Positions 42,967 to 50,075 of a stretch of 64,000 bases of DNA are shown here, piece by piece. Where the stretch lies: assembly GCF_041624475.1 (NCBI RefSeq), contig NZ_JBFJUX010000006.1, positions 62,001 through 126,000 on the forward strand. Direction: 5' to 3'. Position 1 is the stretch's first letter; every line of letters starts with the position of its first letter. The notes under the pieces were generated by a model that had not been told where the DNA came from, did no database searches, and saw only the letters and a list, made by a program, of their open reading frames with translations. Origin of the DNA: Litorivivens sp041624475. GTDB taxonomy: Bacteria > Pseudomonadota > Gammaproteobacteria > Pseudomonadales > Spongiibacteraceae. Both the position numbers and the translations under genes were made by a program.

Positions 42967-43535
42967 GTCGGCCCGTCGGCGTGTTGTTGCTCGCCTCCGG
43001 TGCCAGTCGCCGGTTTGGCTCGGACAAGCGTCTCGCGCAGCTGCCTTCCGGTCTGACCTTGCTTGAGCACATGCTGGCGATAATAGACAGCGCCGGCTTG
43101 CCCTGTCGCGTGACTGTGCGGCACGGAGACTCACTGGGTATTCCGCATAAGCTCGAGCTGATGCGTGCGAATGAAGGCATGGGCAGCAGTATTGCCGGGG
43201 CGGTGGCTTTGCTCAGCGATGATTTTGATGCGCTGATGATACTGCCGGTAGACCTGCCCGCGTTGCGCAGTGACACGCTAACGCGGCTGGCGCGCGGCGT
43301 CGGGAAGGACACCTTGCGCCGCCCTGTATTCGACGGCAATCCAGGTCACCCGGTGGTGTTTGGAAAAGCCTACTACGGCGACTTGGGGGCGCTGGCGGGT
43401 GAGGGGGGCGCCCAGTCCGTGCTCGATACGCACTTACAGAGCCTTGAGCAGATAGTGGTCGATGATTGCGGTGTCTGTTGTGATATCGACACGCCCGACG
43501 CGCTCAGGGAGTTGATCGCTCAGGGTGTTCTTTAA
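42963..43535 (+). CDS. MobA/MocA-like molybdopterin nucleotidyltransferase
   Basis: 190-residue NTP-transferase of the MocA/MobA/CoxI-linked group, which attaches CMP or GMP to molybdopterin. The N-terminal nucleotide-binding signature is VLLLASGASRRFGSDKRL, followed by ANEGMGSSIAGAV and the metal-binding LPVDLPALRSDTL block. Coupling to xdhC suggests the cytidylyltransferase MocA, which serves xanthine dehydrogenase-type enzymes; MobA-like specificity cannot be excluded. The ATG overlaps the xdhC stop (ATGA). Its 3' end overlaps that of the convergent LysR gene by 32 bases. Confidence 0.85.
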   Translation: MSRPVGVLLLASGASRRFGSDKRLAQLPSGLTLLEHMLAIIDSAGLPCRVTVRHGDSLGIPHKLELMRANEGMGSSIAGAVALLSDDFDALMILPVDLPALRSDTLTRLARGVGKDTLRRPVFDGNPGHPVVFGKAYYGDLGALAGEGGAQSVLDTHLQSLEQIVVDDCGVCCDIDTPDALRELIAQGVL

Positions 43536-44388
43536 GAACCTTGATGAACGCCTCTGCCGCGTTTGAGAGGCTGCGGTTGCGGTGGTGAACGCAGCCTAGG
43601 GTGCGGCTCAATTGGTGCCCTTTCAGAGTTAGTGCCTCTACGCTGTCATCTATCAGGGTGGCGGGCAGAATACTCCAGCCAAGCCCGATTGAGACCATGA
43701 CCTTGATGGTTTCCATGTAGTTGGTCGACATGGCGATATCCATTTTCAGGCCCGCTTCGTCAAACAGGCGTTTGATAATCTGGCCGGTATAGGTATTCAG
43801 GCCCGGCGGTATGGCGGTGTGCTGCTGCAGTTCACGCAGGGTGACTGCTTTGCGGCTGGCCAGTGGGTGGTCCAAGGCGGTGGCGACGGTCAGCGGGTCT
43901 TCCCAGACAGCAAAAGATTCCAGGTTGGGTTCCTGTTCCGGTGACAGGGTGATAACCGCCAGATCCAGCTCACCGTGGAGAATCATGTCGTGAGCCTGTT
44001 CGGAATCCATAAAGTCGATATCCAGCCGCACCTCCGGGTAGGTTCGGGTGAAGTAGCGCAGCACCGGCGGCAGGCGGTGCAGCCCGATATGGTGAGAAAT
44101 ACCCATGGACAGCTTGCCACCGACGCTGCCGTCCAGGTCGCGGACGCTGCGCTCGGCATTGGCCATCGCCAGCAAAATGGCCCGGGCCTGTGGCAGTAAT
44201 GCCTCGCCGGCTTCGGTGAGGCTTACTTTGCGACCGATGCGGTCAAACAGTCGATGTTCAAGCTGTTGCTCCAGATTACTCAAGCGTTTGCTGATCGCCG
44301 GCTGGGTGAGGTGCATCAGCTCGGCAGCTTCAGTAAAGGACTGGCATTCGGCAACGGTAAGAAATGCGCGCAGAGTCTGAGTGTCCAT
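43504..44388 (-). CDS. LysR-family transcriptional regulator divergent from leuC
   Basis: 294-residue LysR-type regulator: N-terminal winged helix-turn-helix (LRAFLTVAECQSFTEAAELMHLTQPAISKRLSNLEQ, residues about 5-40) and a C-terminal periplasmic-binding-like effector domain (about 90-290). It is transcribed away from leuC across a 138-base AT-rich gap, the usual arrangement for a regulator of the neighbouring gene, and pseudomonads keep a LysR gene next to leuC too. The effector is unknown; a leucine-pathway intermediate is plausible. Its 3' end overlaps that of the mocA-like gene. Confidence 0.92.
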   Translation of the reverse strand: MDTQTLRAFLTVAECQSFTEAAELMHLTQPAISKRLSNLEQQLEHRLFDRIGRKVSLTEAGEALLPQARAILLAMANAERSVRDLDGSVGGKLSMGISHHIGLHRLPPVLRYFTRTYPEVRLDIDFMDSEQAHDMILHGELDLAVITLSPEQEPNLESFAVWEDPLTVATALDHPLASRKAVTLRELQQHTAIPPGLNTYTGQIIKRLFDEAGLKMDIAMSTNYMETIKVMVSIGLGWSILPATLIDDSVEALTLKGHQLSRTLGCVHHRNRSLSNAAEAFIKVLKEHPERSTP

Positions 44389-44413
44389 AGCGGGGCTTGC
44401 TCTTTTTGGATGA

Positions 44414-44443
44414 AAATATGTTATCAGAAATATGAAAAATATG
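44414..44443. repeat. Triplicate AAATATG repeats in the LysR-leuC gap
   Basis: AAATATG occurs at 44414-44420, 44428-44434 and 44437-44443, with start-to-start spacings of 14 and 9 bases. They lie directly upstream of the predicted leuC -35 box, where a LysR activator would bind. A candidate operator for the divergent regulator, identified by eye. Confidence 0.4.
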
Positions 44444-44446
44444 AAT

Positions 44447-44475
44447 TTGTTTTATTGTTAATCCCTGCGTAGACT
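44447..44475 (+). promoter_or_regulatory. Candidate leuC promoter
   Basis: -35 TTGTTT (44447-44452), 17-base spacer and -10 TAGACT (44470-44475), 51 bases upstream of the leuC ATG. The weak -35 fits a promoter that needs an activator. Confidence 0.45.
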
Positions 44476-44526
44476 GGTCAGCGTTGAATAATCAGCCCTT
44501 TGGCAAGCCAGTTAGCGGAGCAGACC

Positions 44527-45960
44527 ATGGCCGGAAAAACCCTTTACGACAAACTCTGGGACGATCATCTCGTCGCTATTACCGATGACGGCGACGCCTT
44601 GCTGTATATCGATCGCCATCTGGTGCATGAAGTGACCTCGCCACAGGCTTTTGAAGGGCTGCGTCTGGCCAGTCGCAAGCCCTGGCGGATTGACGCCAAC
44701 CTGGCGACGCCGGATCACAATGTGCCGTCCTCTGTGGAAGAGCGGGTAGCCGGTGTCGATGGCATTGTTGACCCGGTCTCCAAGTTGCAGGTGGTTACGC
44801 TGGATGACAATTGCGAAGAGTTCGGCATTGAAGAATTCAAGATCAATGATGCGCGCCAGGGCATTGTGCATGTGGTCGGCCCGGAGCAGGGCGCCACACT
44901 GCCAGGCATGACCGTGGTCTGTGGTGACTCCCACACCGCAACCCATGGCGCCCTCGGTGCTATTGCCCACGGTATTGGCACCTCGGAAGTGGAGCATGTG
45001 CTGGCCACCCAGTGTCTGCGCCAGCGCAAAATGAAAAACATGCTGGTCAAGGTCGACGGTGAACTGCGCCCGGGTGTTACCGCAAAAGACATCGTGCTGG
45101 CGGTGATCGGCAAAATTGGCACCGCCGGCGGTAATGGCTGTGCGATTGAGTTCGGCGGCAGCACCATCCGCAATCTCTCGATGGAAGGTCGTATGACCAT
45201 CTGCAATATGGCCATCGAAGCCGGTGCTCGCGTGGGCATGGTGGCGGTGGACGAAACTACCCTCAAGTACGTGGAAGGGCGCCCCTACGCGCCGACTGGT
45301 GAAAACTGGGACAAGGCGGTGGCCTACTGGAAGACACTGCGCAGCGATGATGACGCGGTGTTCGATAAAGTGGTTGAGTTGAATGCACAGGACATTCTGC
45401 CACAAGTGACCTGGGGCACCTCACCGGAGATGGTGGCCAGCATTGATGACACCGTACCCGGCCCTGATGATTTCGCCGAGCCGGTGCGCAAGGCCGCCTG
45501 TGAGCGGGCTCTGCAATACATGGGCTTGAAGGCCGGGCAGAGAATTCGCGATATCCAGCTGGATCGCGTCTTTATTGGTTCGTGCACTAACTCGCGCATT
45601 GAGGATCTGCGCGCCGCGGCCGATGTGGTCAAGGGCCGCAAGATTGCCAGTACCATAAAAGAGGCTTTGGTTGTTCCGGGCTCCGGCCTGGTCAAGCGTC
45701 AGGCGGAAGCCGAGGGGCTGGACAAGATCTTTATTGAGGCTGGTATGAAATGGCGCGAGCCGAGCTGTTCCATGTGTCTGGCCATGAACTCCGACAAGCT
45801 CGGCGCCGGCGAGCACTGCGCGTCCACCTCGAACCGCAACTTTGAGGGGCGCCAGGGTTTTGGCGGGCGCACCCACTTGGTCAGCCCGGCAATGGCTGCG
45901 GCCGCTGCGGTAGCAGGTCATTTTGTTGATGTGAATGAACTCGTGGGAGGAGCGCAATAA
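44527..45960 (+). CDS. leuC: 3-isopropylmalate dehydratase large subunit LeuC
   Basis: 477-residue aconitase-family subunit that, with LeuD, isomerises 2-isopropylmalate to 3-isopropylmalate in leucine synthesis. The [4Fe-4S] ligands are in VFIGSCTNSRIEDLR and SCSMCLAMN. Other family blocks are VCGDSHTATHGALGAIAHGIGTSEVEHVLATQ (substrate and cluster region) and STSNRNFEGRQGFGGRTHLVSPAMAAAAA near the end. The ATG at 44527 after a GGAG site gives the standard MAGKTLYDKLWD start; an upstream in-frame TTG at 44500 is unneeded. The stop overlaps the leuD start by one base. Confidence 0.98.
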   Translation: MAGKTLYDKLWDDHLVAITDDGDALLYIDRHLVHEVTSPQAFEGLRLASRKPWRIDANLATPDHNVPSSVEERVAGVDGIVDPVSKLQVVTLDDNCEEFGIEEFKINDARQGIVHVVGPEQGATLPGMTVVCGDSHTATHGALGAIAHGIGTSEVEHVLATQCLRQRKMKNMLVKVDGELRPGVTAKDIVLAVIGKIGTAGGNGCAIEFGGSTIRNLSMEGRMTICNMAIEAGARVGMVAVDETTLKYVEGRPYAPTGENWDKAVAYWKTLRSDDDAVFDKVVELNAQDILPQVTWGTSPEMVASIDDTVPGPDDFAEPVRKAACERALQYMGLKAGQRIRDIQLDRVFIGSCTNSRIEDLRAAADVVKGRKIASTIKEALVVPGSGLVKRQAEAEGLDKIFIEAGMKWREPSCSMCLAMNSDKLGAGEHCASTSNRNFEGRQGFGGRTHLVSPAMAAAAAVAGHFVDVNELVGGAQ

Positions 45961-46607
45961 TGAAGCCCTTTACGCAAATGAAAGGCCTGGTGGCGCCAAT
46001 GGATCGCGCCAATGTCGATACCGACATGATCATTCCCAAGCAGTTTCTGAAATCCATCAAGCGCAGCGGCTTTGGTCCCAACCTGTTTGACGAGCTGCGT
46101 TACCTCGACGAGGGGCAGCCGGGGCAGGATTGCAGCAATCGCCCTTTAAATAAGGATTTCCCGCTGAATTTCCCCCGTTATCAGGGTGCATCGGTGCTGT
46201 TGGCGCGGGAGAATTTTGGCTGTGGTTCCAGTCGCGAGCACGCCCCCTGGGCACTGGAAGATTACGGTTTTCGCTGCATTATTGCGCCGAGCTATGCCGA
46301 TATTTTCTTCAACAACTGTTTCAAGAACGGGGTACTGCCGATCGCACTGGATGCCGACATTGTCGATCGCCTGTTTCAGGAGATGTATGCCACCGAAGGC
46401 TATCAGCTGGAAATTGACCTCGAGGCGCAAACCATTACCACGCCGTCGGCTGAGGTAATTACCTTTGAGGTGGAGAGCGGTCGCAAGCATTGCCTGCTGA
46501 ATGGTCTAGACGATATTGGTATTACCCTGCAGCAGGCCGATGCGATTCGCGCCTATGAAGAAAGACGCCGCAAGGAAGCGCCCTGGCTGTTTTCCCGTTC
46601 GGCCTGA
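45960..46607 (+). CDS. leuD: 3-isopropylmalate dehydratase small subunit LeuD
   Basis: 215-residue swivel-domain subunit of isopropylmalate isomerase. Diagnostic stretches are VAPMDRANVDTDMIIPKQFLK, LLARENFGCGSSREHAPWAL and IIAPSYADIFFNNCFKNGVLP. Length is normal for the enterobacterial/pseudomonad type. The TAATG junction with leuC gives a one-base overlap, consistent with 1:1 coupled synthesis. A 133-base gap with two small inverted repeats separates it from leuB. Confidence 0.98.
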   Translation: MKPFTQMKGLVAPMDRANVDTDMIIPKQFLKSIKRSGFGPNLFDELRYLDEGQPGQDCSNRPLNKDFPLNFPRYQGASVLLARENFGCGSSREHAPWALEDYGFRCIIAPSYADIFFNNCFKNGVLPIALDADIVDRLFQEMYATEGYQLEIDLEAQTITTPSAEVITFEVESGRKHCLLNGLDDIGITLQQADAIRAYEERRRKEAPWLFSRSA

Positions 46608-46631
46608 CGGTAAATATTGGAGAGGCGAGTA

Positions 46632-46690
46632 CGCGCAATTGCGCGCGTGCTTTGCTAGAATCCGCCGCCAGCCCCGTATCAGTCGGGGCT
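46632..46690. repeat. Palindrome, TAGAAT box and stem-loop between leuD and leuB
   Basis: CGCGCAATTGCGCG (46632-46645) is a perfect 14-bp palindrome. A -10-like TAGAAT follows at 46656-46661 without a convincing -35. AGCCCCG (46670-46676) and CGGGGCT (46684-46690) form a 7-bp stem with a 7-base loop and no proper T-run. The gap may hold an internal promoter for leuB; function is not shown. Confidence 0.35.
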
Positions 46691-46740
46691 CGTTGTTTCT
46701 GGAATGAAGTTCCGGAAAGAGTTTCTGGAGTAAAGAGAAC

Positions 46741-47826
46741 GTGACAAAGAATATTCTGGTGTTGCCCGGCGACGGTATCGGCACGGAAATCATGGCTGAA
46801 GCCGTGAAAGTACTGAACTTTCTGAATGACAAATACAGCCTCGGGCTGGCATTGGAAGAAGCCCTCTTGGGTGGTGCTGCCATAGACGCCACCGGCAACG
46901 CGCTGCCGGACAATACCTTTGAGCTGGCCAAAGCCTCGGACGCCATTTTGCTTGGCGCGGTCGGTGGCCCCAAATGGGACAAATTGCCGCCGGCAGACCG
47001 CCCGGAAAAGGGCGGCTTGCTTCGCTTGCGCAGCGAACTGGAGCTGTTTGGCAATTTGCGTCCGGCTATTCTTTATCCGCAACTGGCGGGTGCGTCGAGC
47101 CTGAAGCCCGAAGTGGTTTCCGGGCTGGATATTCTGATCGTGCGCGAACTGACCGGCGGTATTTATTTTGGCGAGCCGCGCGGCATTCGCGAGTTGGAAA
47201 ATGGCGAGCGTCAGGGCTACAACACCTACGTATATTCGGAGTCGGAAATCCGCCGTATCGCCAAGGTGGCCTTTGAAGCCGCCATGAAACGCGGCAAGCG
47301 ACTGTGCTCGGTCGACAAGGCCAACGTGCTGGAAGTGACCATGCTGTGGCGTGAGGTGGTCGAGTCCATGGCCGCAGACTACCCGGAAGTGGAGTTGAGC
47401 CATATGTATGTCGACAACGCCGCGATGCAGCTGGTGCGTGCGCCGAAACAGTTTGATGTGATGGTGACCGGCAATATGTTTGGCGATATTCTTTCCGATG
47501 CCGCCGCCATGCTGACCGGCTCCATTGGCATGTTGCCCTCGGCTTCGCTGGATGTGAACAATCGCGGCATGTACGAGCCCTGTCATGGTTCAGCACCGGA
47601 TATCGCCGGGCAGGACAAGGCCAACCCGCTGGCCACCATCATGTCGGTGGCGATGATGCTGCGCTACTCGCTGGGCCTCGAAGGCCCCGCTGACGATATC
47701 GATAAAGCGGTCAGCAGCGTATTGGATAAGGGAATAAGAACCGGTGATATCTACTCGGAAGGCTGCAAGCTGGTAGGTACAGCCGGAATGGGTGACGCGG
47801 TAGTCGCGGCCCTGCGGGCGCAATAA
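46741..47826 (+). CDS. leuB: 3-isopropylmalate dehydrogenase LeuB
   Basis: 361-residue NAD-dependent decarboxylating dehydrogenase forming 2-oxoisocaproate, the third leucine-specific step. Typical segments are ILVLPGDGIGTEIMAEAVKV (N-terminus), LLRLRSELELFGNLRPAI (substrate arginines), RELTGGIYFGEPRG, the VDKANVLEVTMLWREVV block, and the metal and NAD region VTGNMFGDILSDAAAML and PCHGSAPDIAGQDKANPLA. The start is a GTG at 46741, ten bases after GGAG. It lies between leuD and asd, as in pseudomonads. Confidence 0.98.
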   Translation: MTKNILVLPGDGIGTEIMAEAVKVLNFLNDKYSLGLALEEALLGGAAIDATGNALPDNTFELAKASDAILLGAVGGPKWDKLPPADRPEKGGLLRLRSELELFGNLRPAILYPQLAGASSLKPEVVSGLDILIVRELTGGIYFGEPRGIRELENGERQGYNTYVYSESEIRRIAKVAFEAAMKRGKRLCSVDKANVLEVTMLWREVVESMAADYPEVELSHMYVDNAAMQLVRAPKQFDVMVTGNMFGDILSDAAAMLTGSIGMLPSASLDVNNRGMYEPCHGSAPDIAGQDKANPLATIMSVAMMLRYSLGLEGPADDIDKAVSSVLDKGIRTGDIYSEGCKLVGTAGMGDAVVAALRAQ

Positions 47827-47881
47827 AGCGCCTGAACAACAACGTTTTGCAGTCAGAATTTGACAGCGAAGGATTAAGATT

Positions 47882-48994
47882 ATGTTGAAGACAGGATTGG
47901 TTGGATGGCGCGGCATGGTCGGCTCGGTGCTGATGGGCCGCATGCGCGACGAGAATGATTTCGCCAACATTGAACCCACTTTTTACAGCACCTCCAATGC
48001 CGGCGGCGAAGCCCCGGATGTGGGCAAAGGCGCGGGCGTATTGCAGGACGCCGAAAACATCGACTCGCTGAAGGAAATGGATGTCATCATTTCCTGCCAG
48101 GGCGGCGACTACACCAAAGCCGTATTCCCGAAGCTGCGCGATGCGGGGTGGGACGGTTATTGGATTGACGCGGCTTCTGCCCTGCGGATGAGCGACGACG
48201 CCGTCATTATCCTCGACCCGGTTAACGGCGACGTGATCAACCAGGCGCTCGACAAAGGCGTCAAAAATTTCATTGGCGGTAACTGTACTGTCAGCCTGAT
48301 GCTGATGGGCATTGGCGGTCTGCTCCGCGAAGGCCTGGTGGAGTGGGTGAGTGCCCAAACCTATCAGGCGGCCAGCGGTGCTGGCGCCCAGAATATGCGC
48401 GAGCTGATTGCCCAGATGGGTACCATAAACAGCAGCGTCAGCGAGCTGCTGGCTGACCCGCGCTCCAATATTCTGGATATCGACAGCGCGGTGGCCAAGG
48501 CCATGCGCAGCGGTGATTTCCCCACCGATAACTTTGGTCATCCGCTGGCGGGCAGCCTGTTGCCGTGGATCGATACCCAACTGGAAAACGGCCAGAGCCG
48601 CGAAGAGTGGAAGGCTCAGGCTGAAACCAACAAGATTCTCGGTCGCAGCGGCGCGCCCATTCCGGTTGACGGCACCTGTGTGCGCATTGGTGCCATGCGC
48701 TGTCACAGCCAGGCGCTGACCATCAAACTCAATAAGGATGTGGCAATCGGCGACGTTGAATCCATTATTGGCAGTGCCAATGACTGGGTGAAACTGGTGC
48801 CGAACGAGCGCGAAGTCACGTTGAAAGAGCTGACTCCAACTGCCGTGACCGGCTCTCTGCATATTCCGGTGGGCCGAGTGCGCAAGCTGAACATGGGGCC
48901 GCAATACCTGTCGGCCTTTACCGTTGGTGACCAGCTTCTGTGGGGCGCTGCAGAACCCCTGCGCCGCATGCTGCGCATAATTCAGGAGCGCTGA
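47882..48994 (+). CDS. asd: Aspartate-semialdehyde dehydrogenase Asd
   Basis: 370-residue NADPH enzyme that reduces aspartyl phosphate to the semialdehyde for lysine, diaminopimelate, threonine and methionine. N-terminal NADP motif KTGLVGWRGMVGSVLMGRM; phosphate site SNAGGEAPD; catalytic Cys135 in FIGGNCTVSLML; then AASGAGAQNMRELI and the C-terminal CVRIGAMRCHSQALTI, which holds substrate-binding histidine and arginine residues. Length and motifs match the gammaproteobacterial long type. A catalytically degenerate paralogue (usg) starts 4 bases after its stop. Confidence 0.98.
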   Translation: MLKTGLVGWRGMVGSVLMGRMRDENDFANIEPTFYSTSNAGGEAPDVGKGAGVLQDAENIDSLKEMDVIISCQGGDYTKAVFPKLRDAGWDGYWIDAASALRMSDDAVIILDPVNGDVINQALDKGVKNFIGGNCTVSLMLMGIGGLLREGLVEWVSAQTYQAASGAGAQNMRELIAQMGTINSSVSELLADPRSNILDIDSAVAKAMRSGDFPTDNFGHPLAGSLLPWIDTQLENGQSREEWKAQAETNKILGRSGAPIPVDGTCVRIGAMRCHSQALTIKLNKDVAIGDVESIIGSANDWVKLVPNEREVTLKELTPTAVTGSLHIPVGRVRKLNMGPQYLSAFTVGDQLLWGAAEPLRRMLRIIQER

Positions 48995-48997
48995 TCA

Positions 48998-49951
48998 GTG
49001 AGACTGGGGCTTTGTGGTGTTGATGGTCCAATCGCAACAGGTTTGCGGGAGCAGTTGGCCGAGCTGGAACTCGGCCTCAGTTCGCTGAGCGTTTTTTCAC
49101 TGGCACCGATAGAAGAGGGTGCCAGTGTTCGTTTTGAAGGCCGAACTGTACCGGTAATGGCGCTGAGTGACCTGGACTTTTCAGAGCTCGATCTGCTCGT
49201 CATGCTTGAACCTCACCCGGAGATGGCAGAGTTGGCAGACAATGCCAACGCCATGGGCTGTCACGTTATCGACGCCTCAATGGCGCCGGCCGGTGGTCGC
49301 TGGGTGGTGCCGGAGCTGATGCTTGATGAACGGGTAGACTATCCCGTTTACTGGGCTTTGCCGTACGCAGCACTCAGCGCATTGGCGCCCGTGCTCGAGG
49401 GCTTGCTGGCCGGGAATGAATTATTGACCGTTGACGCACTGATCTGTGAATCGGCCTCTGCCTATGGCGATAAAGGCACCCGCCAGCTGGCGGCGGAAAC
49501 AGCGCGTTTGCTGAATGGTCAGGGCATTGAAGGCGACGGCCCCCAGCTGGCCTTTAATTTACTGCCGGATTCCCTGGAAAATGCCGAGGTTATGGAGCAG
49601 GGGCTGCAGGATCTACTCGGTGTGCGACTTTCGGCCTGCCGTCTTGATCGCGCGCAAATGCCTCTGTTTTATGGTCAGGCCACGCACCTGACCGCCACCC
49701 TTGCGCAGCCGCTTATGCTCGACAGCTGCATTGCCGCATGGCGCGAGAGCGGTATTCATGTCTTTGAAAGTAAAGAGGGTTTTTCCACGGTGGCGCTGGC
49801 GGAGGACGACCGGATTCATCTCGGTGGCCTGCAGCCGGGGCGATCGGATGATCATACCCTGAGAGCCTGGATTATCGCCGATAATATCCGAAAGGGTGCG
49901 GTTGTTAACATAACAAGATTGATTGAAATCTTGATAAAAAGTTCCATATAG
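48998..49951 (+). CDS. usg: Asd paralogue of the USG-1 type, catalytic cysteine absent
   Basis: 317-residue homologue of aspartate-semialdehyde dehydrogenase. The N-terminal nucleotide-binding fold is recognisable (RLGLCGVDGPIATGLREQL) but its glycine motif is altered. The region that should hold GGNCT reads YPVYWALPYAALSAL, with no cysteine, so normal catalysis is not expected. The C-terminal half keeps the dimerisation-domain pattern (FYGQATHLTATLAQPLML). Pseudomonads carry the same degenerate copy between asd and fimV; the role is unknown. The start is a GTG at 48998 after an AGGAG site. A fimV promoter overlaps its 3' end. Confidence 0.82.
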   Translation: MRLGLCGVDGPIATGLREQLAELELGLSSLSVFSLAPIEEGASVRFEGRTVPVMALSDLDFSELDLLVMLEPHPEMAELADNANAMGCHVIDASMAPAGGRWVVPELMLDERVDYPVYWALPYAALSALAPVLEGLLAGNELLTVDALICESASAYGDKGTRQLAAETARLLNGQGIEGDGPQLAFNLLPDSLENAEVMEQGLQDLLGVRLSACRLDRAQMPLFYGQATHLTATLAQPLMLDSCIAAWRESGIHVFESKEGFSTVALAEDDRIHLGGLQPGRSDDHTLRAWIIADNIRKGAVVNITRLIEILIKSSI

Positions 49952-49958
49952 CTAATAT
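49931..49958 (+). promoter_or_regulatory. Candidate fimV promoter
   Basis: -35 TTGATA (49931-49936), 16-base spacer, -10 TAATAT (49953-49958), straddling the usg stop codon. It would give a leader of about 110 bases before the fimV ATG. Confidence 0.5.
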
Positions 49959-49981
49959 TTACGGCAAGGTGTGGAGAGTTT

Positions 49982-50010
49982 TTCTAGCTTCAGGCTAGGT
50001 TCTAGCTTCA
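49982..50010. repeat. 11-bp direct repeat in the fimV leader
   Basis: TTCTAGCTTCA occurs at 49982-49992 and again at 50000-50010, a start-to-start period of 18 bases, with a partial inverted copy (GGCTAGG) between. It lies downstream of the predicted transcription start, so it may be a regulator or RNA-binding site. No known motif is recognised. Confidence 0.35.
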
Positions 50011-50075
50011 CAACACGTAACTGCCCCGTGAAAACGGAAAAATAGCAGGGCATTAGAGAATAACAGGAAGTCCTT

